The notes under the pieces are model-generated. The model saw nothing but the letters and a program-made list of their open reading frames with translations, searched no databases and was not told the origin of the DNA. A stretch of DNA of 64,000 bases, taken from contig JBDSHZ010000002.1 in assembly GCA_039918235.1 (NCBI GenBank), forward strand, positions 8,736 to 72,735. Direction: 5' to 3'. Below, piece by piece: positions 44,449 to 52,439 of the stretch; position 1 is the first letter of the stretch, and the number at the start of each line of letters is the position of its first letter. Both the position numbers and the translations under genes were made by a program. This DNA comes from Pseudopedobacter sp039918235. Its GTDB lineage: Bacteria > Bacteroidota > Bacteroidia > Sphingobacteriales > Sphingobacteriaceae.

Positions 44449-44580
44449 TTTATAAAACTTTAAGTCTATTTAAAATCATTAAAACAGCTGATTGATGATG
44501 AAGCAAACCTAATAATGTTCGAATTTTCAGGAGCATTGCATGGTTATAGGAATCATGAACTTAAACAGGGTGATGTTCTT

Positions 44581-45555
44581 TTAATTCTCTCGTTTCAATA
44601 ACAGTTCCGAAAAATCCATGATCACTTTCTTTTTCTCCACAGATGCATTTATTTTCTCAAAAGCAGTCATCGCTTTAGAAGCATAAAAGTCCATTTGTTG
44701 TGATGATAAGGCTCTGATATTAAGCTCATCATAAATATTTCTTACTGCTTTTACTTTTTCCTCCACATCAAAATCATTCAAAGAAAGCCAATAGTTTAAA
44801 TCTTCTCTGGTTTTATCTTTTGCCAATTCTAAGGCCTTAATGAGTAAGAAAGTTTTTTTGTTAGCAATGATATCGCCGCCAACCTGTTTGCCAAATTTCT
44901 CCGGATCGCCATATACATCTAAAATATCATCCTGAAGCTGAAAAGCAACGCCCAAATTTTCTCCAAAATCATAAAGTAGCTGTGCTTCTTTTTCTGAAGC
45001 ATTCCCAATCAAGGCACCAATTTTTAATGCTCCTGCGAGTAATACTGCAGTTTTCAACCGGATCATTTCTAAATATTCCTCCACCTGAACTTTATCTCTT
45101 GTTTCAAAGTTCATGTCAATCTGCTGTCCTTCACAAACACCTACGGCAGTTTCATTAAAAATGTCTAGAATGGGCAGTAAAATCTCAGGTTTTACCTGAA
45201 TCATCATTTTATAAGCCTTCACAAACATCACATCACCAGAAAGAATAGCAACAGCTTCACCCCATTTTGCATGGACGGTAGGTTTTCCCCTTCTTAAAGG
45301 TGCTTTATCCATGATGTCATCATGCATTAAAGTGAAATTGTGGAAAAGCTCTACTGCCAGGGCAGGAGATATTGCATCTTCAATGTTTCCTCCGAAAAGA
45401 TCTGTAGCCATTAAAACCAATGCAGGTCTTAATCTTTTACCACCTAATGCCATTAAATAGGCAATCGGTTCGTATAATTCTTTAGGTTCAGAAGGGTAGG
45501 AGGTTTCCTTTACCTTTTGATCTATTATATTTTGTAATTCCTGAATACTGTGCAT
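44581..45555 (-). CDS. Polyprenyl diphosphate synthase
   Basis: This 324-residue trans-prenyltransferase has GGKRLRPALVLMATDLFGG near residues 38-56, the first Asp-rich motif DDIMD at 79-83, and the second LQDDILDVYGD near residue 212. The motif between and chain length fit farnesyl, geranylgeranyl or longer chain synthases (IspA/IspB type). It makes isoprenoid precursors, perhaps for menaquinone, whose gene mqnC is also in the window. Chain length cannot be decided. Confidence 0.92.
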   Translation of the reverse strand: MHSIQELQNIIDQKVKETSYPSEPKELYEPIAYLMALGGKRLRPALVLMATDLFGGNIEDAISPALAVELFHNFTLMHDDIMDKAPLRRGKPTVHAKWGEAVAILSGDVMFVKAYKMMIQVKPEILLPILDIFNETAVGVCEGQQIDMNFETRDKVQVEEYLEMIRLKTAVLLAGALKIGALIGNASEKEAQLLYDFGENLGVAFQLQDDILDVYGDPEKFGKQVGGDIIANKKTFLLIKALELAKDKTREDLNYWLSLNDFDVEEKVKAVRNIYDELNIRALSSQQMDFYASKAMTAFEKINASVEKKKVIMDFSELLLKREN

Positions 45556-45564
45556 TTATTTTTT

Positions 45565-45603
45565 TATGGTTTATAGTCTATGGACAATGGTCTATGGACA
45601 ATA
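45565..45603. repeat. Solo ATGGTC-type repeat between polyprenyl synthase and rnr
   Basis: TTATGGTTTATAGTCTATGG, followed by ACAATGGTCTATGGACAATA, fills the 60-base gap between two genes. It is the third gene-less copy of the family in the window. Confidence 0.65.
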
Positions 45604-45616
45604 TGCCGTTTCTTTA

Positions 45617-47749
45617 TTATTCAATCACTAAACTAAAATCAATCTGTCTCTTTGCCAAATCAACCCGCTTAACCCTAATTTTAACTTCGTCACCCAATTG
45701 GTATTTTCTTTTCTTGCGCTGCCCAATGATGCAATAATTCTTCTCGTCTAAAACGTAAAAATCATCAGAAATATCTCTAAGCCTGATCATTCCTTCACAT
45801 TTGTTTTCTTCAATCTCTACATACATTCCCCATTCTGTTAAACCGGAAATAATTCCTACGTAAACCTGTCCAATGTTATCTTGCAAGTATTCAGCTTGTT
45901 TATATTTAATGGAAGCTCTTTCTGCATCAGCAGCTTTTTTCTCCATCTGTGAAGCATGCTGACATATTTTTTCATAATGATCAGCACTTACATTGTCTCC
46001 TCCGTTTAAATAATGTTCTAATAAACGGTGAACCATCACATCGGGGTAACGGCGGATAGGAGAAGTGAAATGTGTATAAAAATCAAAAGCAAGCCCGTAA
46101 TGACTGCTACTTTTTGTAGTATAAATTGCCTTCGCCATAGAGCGTATGGCCAAGGAAGTCAAAACATTCTGTTCTTTTGTGCCTTCAACATCGGCCATTA
46201 ATTTATTTAATGACCTAGCAGTGTCCCGGTCTGATTTGGTGGAAATCTTATGACCAAACTTTAAAGCAAACTCTGCAAAATTCTTTAAACTTTCTGGTTT
46301 AGGAGAATCATGAGCTCTGTAAACAAAAGTATATTTATGCTTCCCTTTTCCCTTTTTAGAAATAAATTCAGCAACTTTTCTGTTAGCTAAAAGCATGTAA
46401 TCTTCAATGAGCTTATGCGCATCTTTACGTTCCTTCACAAATACACCTACAGGTTTCCCGGTTTCATCCAATTTGAATTTCACTTCGGTAGACTCAAAGC
46501 TGATGGCACCATGTTTAAATTTACGCTCTCTTAAGCAATAAGCCAGTTCATTTAATTTTAATATCTCCTCAACATATTCCCCAGCCTTGTTTTCTATAAT
46601 CTCTTGTACTTCTTCATAAGCAAAACGCCTATCTGAATAAACCACCGTTTTCCCAAACCATTGTTCAATTACATTTGCCTGTTCATCCATTTCAAAAACT
46701 GCAGAAAAGCATAATTTTTCTTCTTTTGGTCTTAAAGAACATAAACCATTGGATAGGTTTTCTGGCAACATCGGGATTACCCTATCTACTAAATAAACGG
46801 AAGTTCCTCTATCGTATGCTTCTTTGTCCAATGCAGTATCCGGAATTAAGTAATGAGAAACATCTGCAATATGTACGCCTATCTCATAATTCCCATTATC
46901 CAGTTTTTTAAAGGAGATGGCATCATCAAAATCTTTTGCATCAAAAGGGTCAATGGTAAAAGTCAAAACCTCTCTAAAATCTCTTCTTTTTGCAATCTCT
47001 TCTTTGGTAATTTCTGTAGAGATTGCTTGTGCTTCTTTTTCAACCTCTTCAGGAAAAGATAAGGGAAAGCCATATTCTGCAAGAATGGCATTCATTTCTG
47101 TATTGTTCTCTCCTTGTTTACCTAAAATACTTTTAATGATACCAACAGGGTTTTTTGCTCCAGATGGCCAATCTACAATTCTTGCTAAAGCTTTCACGCC
47201 ATTTTTAGCACCATTTAAATCCTCTAAAGGGATAAAAATATCATGGAGCATTTTACGGTCATCTGGAATGAAAAAAGCGAAATGCTGGGAAAGCTTCACA
47301 ATGCCAGTGAATTCCATTTTTGCTCTTTCTACAATTTCTACTACTTCACCCTCTTTGCGTTTTCCCTTACTGCTTTCATAAACATGTAGTTTTACCTTGT
47401 CGCCATGTAGTGCTGTCCTCACTTTCCGCGGAGCGATATAAATATCTTTTTCAAACTCATCATCAGGGATCAAAAATGCAGATCCATCATTGGCCATAGA
47501 AATTTTGCCAGTTAAAAAAGCCTGCACTTCATGCAGTTGATACATGCCTTTTCCTACTGATAAAAAAATGCCATTTAAGGTTTCTGCCTCTAAAATCTCC
47601 AATATGGTGGCTTTAGAAGCTGGATCTATAATATTTAGAGCCGTAGCAACCTGTCTGTGATTCAATGGTTTATTTCCCGATTTCTCGAAAACATTTGAAA
47701 TGAGCTGTAATAATACCTGTTTAATAGAATTTCCCTGATGATCTGACAT
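45617..47749 (-). CDS. rnr: Ribonuclease R
   Basis: The 710-residue protein has an N-terminal winged-helix region, two cold-shock domains (GKISMANDGSAFLIPDDEFE near residue 75), the RNB catalytic core (EVLTFTIDPFDAKDFDDAIS near residue 255, and SLRPKEEKLCFSAVF), and an S1 domain at the C-terminus (EYLQDNIGQVYVGIISGLTE). It is a 3'-5' exoribonuclease that degrades structured RNA. Its length matches other Bacteroidota RNase R. It is separated from the polyprenyl synthase by a repeat. Confidence 0.95.
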   Translation of the reverse strand: MSDHQGNSIKQVLLQLISNVFEKSGNKPLNHRQVATALNIIDPASKATILEILEAETLNGIFLSVGKGMYQLHEVQAFLTGKISMANDGSAFLIPDDEFEKDIYIAPRKVRTALHGDKVKLHVYESSKGKRKEGEVVEIVERAKMEFTGIVKLSQHFAFFIPDDRKMLHDIFIPLEDLNGAKNGVKALARIVDWPSGAKNPVGIIKSILGKQGENNTEMNAILAEYGFPLSFPEEVEKEAQAISTEITKEEIAKRRDFREVLTFTIDPFDAKDFDDAISFKKLDNGNYEIGVHIADVSHYLIPDTALDKEAYDRGTSVYLVDRVIPMLPENLSNGLCSLRPKEEKLCFSAVFEMDEQANVIEQWFGKTVVYSDRRFAYEEVQEIIENKAGEYVEEILKLNELAYCLRERKFKHGAISFESTEVKFKLDETGKPVGVFVKERKDAHKLIEDYMLLANRKVAEFISKKGKGKHKYTFVYRAHDSPKPESLKNFAEFALKFGHKISTKSDRDTARSLNKLMADVEGTKEQNVLTSLAIRSMAKAIYTTKSSSHYGLAFDFYTHFTSPIRRYPDVMVHRLLEHYLNGGDNVSADHYEKICQHASQMEKKAADAERASIKYKQAEYLQDNIGQVYVGIISGLTEWGMYVEIEENKCEGMIRLRDISDDFYVLDEKNYCIIGQRKKRKYQLGDEVKIRVKRVDLAKRQIDFSLVIE

Positions 47750-48139
47750 GTGATATTGATGTATAATGATTGTTGGTGAAAATAAGAATTAAGTTTCTAA
47801 ATCCTCAGACTTTACAATTCTTTAATACACCAATTGTTTGCTTTTAGTTTAAATTTCTCTAAAAACAGTTGATTTTAAGCATTACCTACGGCCCGGGCTA
47901 TGCAGGGCTACGCTTAGCTTCGGTCCAGATGAAAACTGGACTAAACCCTTGCTATCCCTAATGCAGGTTTACACCTCTTTAATTCATTATCAATTTATAT
48001 AAGTAAAATCATATCGCCTAGGTAATAATTTTAAACCTTTAAATGAGCGTTTTAGTGACTAGTTAAACAGGATTTATACAAAAATTTTTGTCCTGAAAAT
48101 CTTTTGCTATATTTGCACTCGCTAAGAAATTAGCAAAAG
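47750..48139. other. Gap with a GC-rich repeat and the tRNA-Arg promoter
   Basis: At about 47885-47970 a GC-rich patch contains GGCCCGGGCTATGCAGGGCT, CGCTTAGCTTCGGTCCAG and the hairpin GTCCAG-ATGAAAA-CTGGAC. When read on the minus strand it can be translated (for example SSGPKLSVALHSPGRR), a pattern reminiscent of intergenic repeats common in Sphingobacteriaceae; this is recall and not a search. Otherwise no gene is present. Confidence 0.5.
48085..48115 (+). promoter_or_regulatory. Promoter of tRNA-Arg
   Basis: TTTTTG (48085-48090), a 17-base spacer, and TATATTTG (48108-48115) fit the Bacteroidota promoter pattern. The predicted start is about 20 bases before the tRNA. Confidence 0.65.
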
Positions 48140-48216
48140 GGTCGCATAGCTCAGCTGGATAGAGCAACTGCCTTCTAAGCAGTAGGTCTCAGGTTCGAAT
48201 CCTGATGTGATCACCA
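48140..48216 (+). tRNA. tRNA-Arg (anticodon UCU)
   Basis: The sequence folds into a full cloverleaf: acceptor GGTCGCA pairing with TGTGATC (two G-U pairs), D arm GCTC-AGCTGGATA-GAGC, anticodon stem ACTGC/GCAGT with loop CTTCTAA (anticodon TCT), T arm TCAGG-TTCGAAT-CCTGA, and an encoded CCA. TCT reads AGA and AGG codons. A promoter lies upstream and a terminator begins right after the CCA. Confidence 0.95.
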
Positions 48217-48248
48217 AGCCTTCATCTAAAAAGATGGAGGCTTTTTTG
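48217..48248 (+). terminator. Rho-independent terminator of tRNA-Arg
   Basis: AAGCCTTCATCT pairs with AGATGGAGGCTT (one G-T pair) around a loop of AAAA, followed by T6-7. It starts at the base after the tRNA CCA. Confidence 0.9.
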
Positions 48249-48251
48249 TTT

Positions 48252-48325
48252 TGAAGCTCAGCTGGATAGCGCATCCCGATTTCCAATCGGGAAGGTCACC
48301 CGTTCGAATCCTGATGTGATCACCA
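48252..48325 (+). pseudogene. tRNA-like pseudogene duplicating the 3' part of tRNA-Arg
   Basis: The D-arm phrase GCTCAGCTGGATAG is repeated, and the last 24 bases up to CCA at 48302-48325 are identical to the tRNA-Arg end (48193-48216). The anticodon arm is replaced by CCCGA-TTTCCAA-TCGGG, which reads as TCC if taken literally. The 5' acceptor strand (TTTGAA) cannot pair with the 3' end and the T stem ACCCG does not match CCTGA. It is therefore unlikely to be functional. The duplication is typical either of a recombination scar at a tRNA gene or of a degenerate extra copy. Confidence 0.7.
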
Positions 48326-48416
48326 TGAAAATTTATAAACTCTAATTAATGGGAAAGGAAGAAATATAAGAGAATGTATTTCTGTGAAATTCGCAAATTT
48401 TTAAAAAATCTCTTGA

Positions 48417-48587
48417 CTAAATACCTCTTTTGCTAATCAGGTATTTCCTAAACAAGGCTACAATAAGCACAATGAAAAGAATCCAAAAAACAGCTAATGA
48501 AAAACCTGATGTATTGTTGTCGATCTCATAATATGCAAACACAAAACTGGCAATGCACACAAAAGTAAGGATGTAGATTAAACGCAT
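48417..48587 (-). CDS. Small membrane protein, 56 residues
   Basis: The minus strand encodes a 56-residue protein starting MRLIYILTFVCIASFVFAYY with two predicted TM segments (residues about 3-20 and 31-47), separated by EIDNNTSG and ended by a basic RKYLISKRGI tail. The ATG is at 48587 and the stop TAG at 48417-48419. A clean membrane pattern and charge at the C-terminus support that it is real. No family is recognised. It lies between the tRNA region and the AraC gene. Confidence 0.6.
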   Translation of the reverse strand: MRLIYILTFVCIASFVFAYYEIDNNTSGFSLAVFWILFIVLIVALFRKYLISKRGI

Positions 48588-48675
48588 TTCGATGATTTTA
48601 AACGAAATTATGTTTAACTGTAAAGAAATTCTATTTTTTAGTCTTTTAGACTATTTAATTTTTTATATGTAATAG

Positions 48676-49704
48676 TTAATAATCCGGTTTTTTGGAAATT
48701 TTTTTGGAGAAGTCTTTAGGGTTTAAATTATAAGTAGCTTTAAATAGTCTTGAGAAGTAACTTTTATTAGCAATACCAATGTTCTGCGCTATTTCGCTAA
48801 TGTTCAATTCTCCTATCATCAATTGATCTTTTGCATATTCAAGTCTGATCTGGTTAAGATAATTATTTACTGTTTTACCAAAACTTCGTCTAAAACCTTC
48901 CTGTAGTTTTGTGGAATTTGTTCCTACTTGTGTGGCAAGCTCTTTAATGGTAATAGGATCGGACAAATTATTTTTTAAAATTTGAGCAGCCTTTTGGATC
49001 TTTACCATTTCAGATTTTCTTAATACCTGTCTTTTAGGTTCCGCCTTTTGGTCATCTTCAAAATCATCAATCTGAATACTCAGGATTTCATTTGATTTTC
49101 CTTCTAAAAATAATCTTCTTGCAAAACCATTCAGTTTATTGGTTTTTATTTTATCTATACATTCAGACATTGATAAGCTGTAATTTCCCTGATAAAAGAA
49201 TAATTTTCTGGCATTTAAATCTCGGAAAAGTTTTCTCATGTTTACATCAACATGATCTAGGTCACAGTCAATTTTCCCCTTAAAATCCTTCCTGCTTATC
49301 TCTAAGCTATTCATATGGATTTTCTGGTTTCTAGGGAACAACAAAATATGTCCGTTTTTAGTAGTACTTGCAACAATAATGTTCTGAAATTCATCAATAA
49401 GGTGGAAATTATCCTCTTCTTCAAAACGATGTTTCATGGATCCCTCAGAACAATAAATAAATTTTAAAGGGTGTACATGATTCACAGAGAAGTTAATCAT
49501 CAAACTTTCTTTAAATTGACAGCTATACTCTACCAGCGCAAAACCACCTAAGAAATTAATCCCCCTTATAAAACCACTTCCAAATTCTTCAGGAATGTTA
49601 ATTCTGTATTCATTACACATATTGAAGTAAGTCGTATCAAAAGCTTCGGCTAAATTGGAAATCACGTCCTTTAAAGGCAAAGACTTTACGTAAATCTCTC
49701 TCAT
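48676..49704 (-). CDS. AraC-family transcriptional regulator
   Basis: The 342-residue protein ends with the double helix-turn-helix: KIQKAAQILKNNLSDPITIK, ELATQVGTNSTKLQEGFRRSFGKTVNNY (about 235-280), and a second HTH with LNISEIAQNIGIANKSYFSRLFKATY. The N-terminal 220 residues are a cupin-like sensing region of unknown ligand. It likely controls a nearby or distant operon. The helicase gene is divergent, and a TAACTTTG box lies about 34 bases before the start (49738-49745). Confidence 0.88.
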   Translation of the reverse strand: MREIYVKSLPLKDVISNLAEAFDTTYFNMCNEYRINIPEEFGSGFIRGINFLGGFALVEYSCQFKESLMINFSVNHVHPLKFIYCSEGSMKHRFEEEDNFHLIDEFQNIIVASTTKNGHILLFPRNQKIHMNSLEISRKDFKGKIDCDLDHVDVNMRKLFRDLNARKLFFYQGNYSLSMSECIDKIKTNKLNGFARRLFLEGKSNEILSIQIDDFEDDQKAEPKRQVLRKSEMVKIQKAAQILKNNLSDPITIKELATQVGTNSTKLQEGFRRSFGKTVNNYLNQIRLEYAKDQLMIGELNISEIAQNIGIANKSYFSRLFKATYNLNPKDFSKKISKKPDY

Positions 49705-49832
49705 GAAAATTGTTAACTAGAAAATAAAGAGTAAACTCAAAGTTAAATATTTTCTCTTCAAATATTCTAAATTAGCTAATTGGACTAAAATATCATTATT
49801 CTCTACCTTAATCTAAGTCAAAATAATTAGAT

Positions 49833-49840
49833 TATATTTG
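49833..49840 (+). promoter_or_regulatory. -7 box of the DEAD-box helicase gene
   Basis: TATATTTG matches TAnnTTTG and lies 27 bases before the TTG start. No convincing -33 partner is visible. Confidence 0.45.
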
Positions 49841-49867
49841 TAGAAATAAATATAAAAGAAACATTTT

Positions 49868-51076
49868 TTGAAATTCGAAGATTTTAATTTTGTCCCTTCT
49901 TTGCAGGAGGGGCTTGATACCATGGGTTTTACCAAACCCACACCCATTCAGCAAGAGGCTATTCCACATATACTTTCTAATAAAGATCTTATTGCATGTG
50001 CGCAAACAGGAACAGGTAAAACTGCATCTTATTTATTGCCGCTGTTGCATAAAATTGAACTAGAGGATAAAAGTTTTATAGATACCTTGATTCTAGCGCC
50101 AACCCGTGAACTGGCTTTGCAGATTGATCAACAGATTATGGGATTGGCTTATTTTACTGGTTGTACTTCTATTGCGGTATATGGAGGTGGAGATGGCTTT
50201 AGCTATGAGCAACAAAAAAGATCATTAACAGATGGGGTGAATATTATTGTAGCTACTCCGGGCAGGCTAATTGCTCATTTAACCTCTGGCACCATCAATT
50301 TAAAACATCTTAAACACCTAGTTTTGGATGAAGCGGATCGTATGTTAGATATGGGATTCTATGAAGACATTGTTAGAATAATCAGCTATCTGCCAGAAAA
50401 GCGTCAGAATTTATTGTTTTCTGCTACTATGCCTCCAAAAATAAGGGCGCTTTCAAAAAAGATTCTACATGAGCCTGTTGAAGTTAATATAGCCATCTCT
50501 CAGCCTTCTGAAGGTATTTTACAGCAGGCATATCTAGCTTTTGATGAACAGAAAATTGATTTGCTAAAGAAAATATTGAGTCATGATGATTACAAGAGCG
50601 TGATTGTTTTTGCATCAAGAAAAGAAACAGTTAAGAAATTAAATAGTTCTTTAAACCGTCAAGGCGTTAAATCTGAAGCTTTCCATTCTGATTTAGATCA
50701 GGAGAGCCGAGAGGACATTATGGTTCGTTTTAAAGGAAAGCATTTGGCTGTATTAATAGGTACAGATGTGATTTCCAGAGGAATTGATGTAGTAGGAATT
50801 AGCTTGGTTGTGAATTTTGATGTGCCACCAGATCCTGAAGATTATATTCATAGAATTGGAAGAACCGCAAGGGCAGAAACTACGGGCACTGCAATTACCT
50901 TTATCAATGACAGAGACCAGTATAAGTTTGGTAGGATAGAAGAGTTTATGGGTAAGGAAGTTCCAAAACTTCCATTGCCTGAAGGTTTTAAGGAAGGACC
51001 TGTTTATCGTCCATCAGTTAAAGAGAAGAAAACTTTTAATCCAAATTGGAAAAAGAAATTTAAAAAGAAAGATTAA
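49868..51076 (+). CDS. DEAD-box ATP-dependent RNA helicase
   Basis: This 402-residue protein starts at a TTG that gives the family N-terminus (KFEDFNF, then GFTKPTPIQQ as Q motif). It has AQTGTGKT (45-52), PTRELALQ, TPGRL, LDEADRMLDMG, SAT, and HRIGRTARAE motifs, and a basic tail NPNWKKKFKKKD. It belongs to the RhlE/DeaD group that remodels RNA or ribosomes. It converges with the thioesterase gene, and the two stop codons overlap by two bases in 51073-51076. Confidence 0.93.
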   Translation: MKFEDFNFVPSLQEGLDTMGFTKPTPIQQEAIPHILSNKDLIACAQTGTGKTASYLLPLLHKIELEDKSFIDTLILAPTRELALQIDQQIMGLAYFTGCTSIAVYGGGDGFSYEQQKRSLTDGVNIIVATPGRLIAHLTSGTINLKHLKHLVLDEADRMLDMGFYEDIVRIISYLPEKRQNLLFSATMPPKIRALSKKILHEPVEVNIAISQPSEGILQQAYLAFDEQKIDLLKKILSHDDYKSVIVFASRKETVKKLNSSLNRQGVKSEAFHSDLDQESREDIMVRFKGKHLAVLIGTDVISRGIDVVGISLVVNFDVPPDPEDYIHRIGRTARAETTGTAITFINDRDQYKFGRIEEFMGKEVPKLPLPEGFKEGPVYRPSVKEKKTFNPNWKKKFKKKD

Positions 51077-51498
51077 TCTTTAAAGCGGTCTGAAGAATAA
51101 GTGATTTCAGTTTTTCCGTGAGGAATTGGATTGAAATCCTTGTCTATATTTACGAATACAATTTTATCAATTGTTAATATGCTCTGTCGGGTAATTTTAT
51201 TCCTTACTTCACAGAATAGCGTGATAGAAGTTGTACCGAATTGAGTGGCTATAATTCCCATTTCAATAATATCTCCTTGAGTAGCAGAACTCAAAAAGTT
51301 AATTTCCGACATGTATTTTGTGACCACTCTTTTATTATCTAACTGGCAAATGGCATAAATAGCAGCTTCTTCATCAATCCATTTTAGCAAACTCCCTCCA
51401 AATAAGGTTCCATTAGGATTTAAATCCTCTGGTTTTACCCATTTTCTAGTATGGAAATTCATTTTCTGTTTAAGGCTGACTTCATTCGTGTTCATCAT
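51073..51498 (-). CDS. Acyl-CoA thioesterase (hotdog fold)
   Basis: This 141-residue protein has the 4HBT/YciA pattern: NPNGTLFGGSLLKWIDEEAA near residue 30, with the catalytic Asp in the WIDE segment, and LSSATQGDIIEMG near residue 70. It hydrolyses acyl-CoA thioesters in the cytosol; substrate chain length is unknown. Two ATGs at the start (51498 and 51495) are equally possible. It overlaps the convergent helicase stop. Confidence 0.88.
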   Translation of the reverse strand: MMNTNEVSLKQKMNFHTRKWVKPEDLNPNGTLFGGSLLKWIDEEAAIYAICQLDNKRVVTKYMSEINFLSSATQGDIIEMGIIATQFGTTSITLFCEVRNKITRQSILTIDKIVFVNIDKDFNPIPHGKTEITYSSDRFKD

Positions 51499-51690
51499 TC
51501 AAAATTATAAATTTTTCACTGAATAGATTTTTTTTGGATGTATTTTTTATTTCTAAAAGTTTAGCATGTATTTTAATCCTATAGAGTATTTTATTTGGAG
51601 ATAATTAATTAACTTATAAGATTATATACTACATAAAAGTTATCTGAAATCTTATAATACTGTTTCTGTATTAAATTCTTTTAAAATAAA

Positions 51691-51722
51691 TTGTTTAAAC
51701 GAAAAAATTGTTTTTATATTTG
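51691..51722 (+). promoter_or_regulatory. Promoter of the candidate RNA before ubiX
   Basis: TTG (51691-51693), a 21-base spacer and TATATTTG (51715-51722) fit the Bacteroidota consensus. Transcription would begin near 51727. Confidence 0.5.
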
Positions 51723-51726
51723 TAGT

Positions 51727-51793
51727 GCCCTCCCAAAGGGCATGTTTTTCATAGGTAGATGTAGGGTCGAATATTTATATTCGGCCCTTTTTT
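51727..51793 (+). ncRNA. Candidate small RNA or leader ending in a terminator
   Basis: Starting just after a good promoter, about 67 bases include the hairpin GCCC-TCCCAAA-GGGC (51727-51741), an unpaired linker CATAGGTAGATGTAGG, and a terminator hairpin AGGGTCGAATAT / ATATTCGGCCCT with seven T (51763-51793). The ubiX ATG follows 38 bases later at 51831. There is no open reading frame of note in it. It may be a stand-alone sRNA, or a 5' leader of ubiX whose terminator attenuates the operon. It was not matched to a known class by eye. Confidence 0.5.
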
Positions 51794-51830
51794 GTTTACA
51801 ACCTTTAAGTGTGTATTTTGTTAATTGATT

Positions 51831-52397
51831 ATGAAGAAGAAAAAAGTGGTCATTGCAATTACAGGAGCAAGCGGTTCTATTTATGCTAAATTACTATTAC
51901 AGAGACTTGTAAATCTGGAGAGTCAATACAGTGACCTTGCGGTTGTGATGTCTGATAATGCCAAAGATGTTTGGCATCATGAACTAGAAGATAAATCTTA
52001 CGCAGATTTTAACGTAAAGTTTTTTGACAAGAATGATTTTATGGCCCCATTTGCTTCAGGTTCTGCCAAGTATGACACCATGATTATCATTCCCTGTTCT
52101 ATGGGTACAATGGGAAGGATTGCCTGCGGGATCTCTAATGATCTTACCACAAGAACTGCGGACGTGATGCTCAAAGAAAGAAGAAAACTAATTTTGGTTG
52201 CCAGAGATACACCTCTTAACCTCATTCATATTAACAACATGAAAGTAATTACAGAAGCCGGAGGCATCATTTGTCCGGCAGTGCCTTCTTATTATAGTAA
52301 ACCTAAAACGATAGAAGAGGTAGCAAATACAGTGGTAAGTAGGGTATTAGATTTGGCTGGTTTTGAAACTGATAGCTATCAATGGGGAGAAGAATAA
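51831..52397 (+). CDS. ubiX: UbiX-family flavin prenyltransferase
   Basis: From the ATG at 51831 the protein has 188 residues, normal for the family. The FMN site starts VVIAITGASGSIYAKLLLQR, with PCSMGTMGRIACGISNDLTT (about 88-108) and the RRKLILVARDTPLNLIHINN motif near residue 122, which are UbiX/Pad1 hallmarks. It prenylates FMN for UbiD-type decarboxylases. In a menaquinone organism using the futalosine route it may serve MqnP/MqnX-like decarboxylation; that is inference. A TTG at 51825 would add two residues. Confidence 0.93.
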   Translation: MKKKKVVIAITGASGSIYAKLLLQRLVNLESQYSDLAVVMSDNAKDVWHHELEDKSYADFNVKFFDKNDFMAPFASGSAKYDTMIIIPCSMGTMGRIACGISNDLTTRTADVMLKERRKLILVARDTPLNLIHINNMKVITEAGGIICPAVPSYYSKPKTIEEVANTVVSRVLDLAGFETDSYQWGEE

Positions 52398-52439
52398 GCT
52401 AATTGATTCAAAATTTATATCTTTGCAACCGAATTTATC

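Larger units (their letters stand above)
51499..51824. other. Intergenic region with a candidate short RNA
   Basis: The left 200 bases are very AT-rich and show no gene. The right part has a promoter, two hairpins and a terminator, listed separately as a candidate RNA before ubiX. Confidence 0.5.

Noticed and set aside
48085..48115. Reading the tRNA upstream region as a sigma70 promoter
   Set aside because: TTTTTG and TATATTTG fit the Bacteroidota consensus better, and no TTGACA/TATAAT pair with 17-base spacing is present.
48252..48325. Second functional tRNA (anticodon TCC, Gly)
   Set aside because: The acceptor and T stems do not pair, although the anticodon arm does, so it was treated as a pseudogene.
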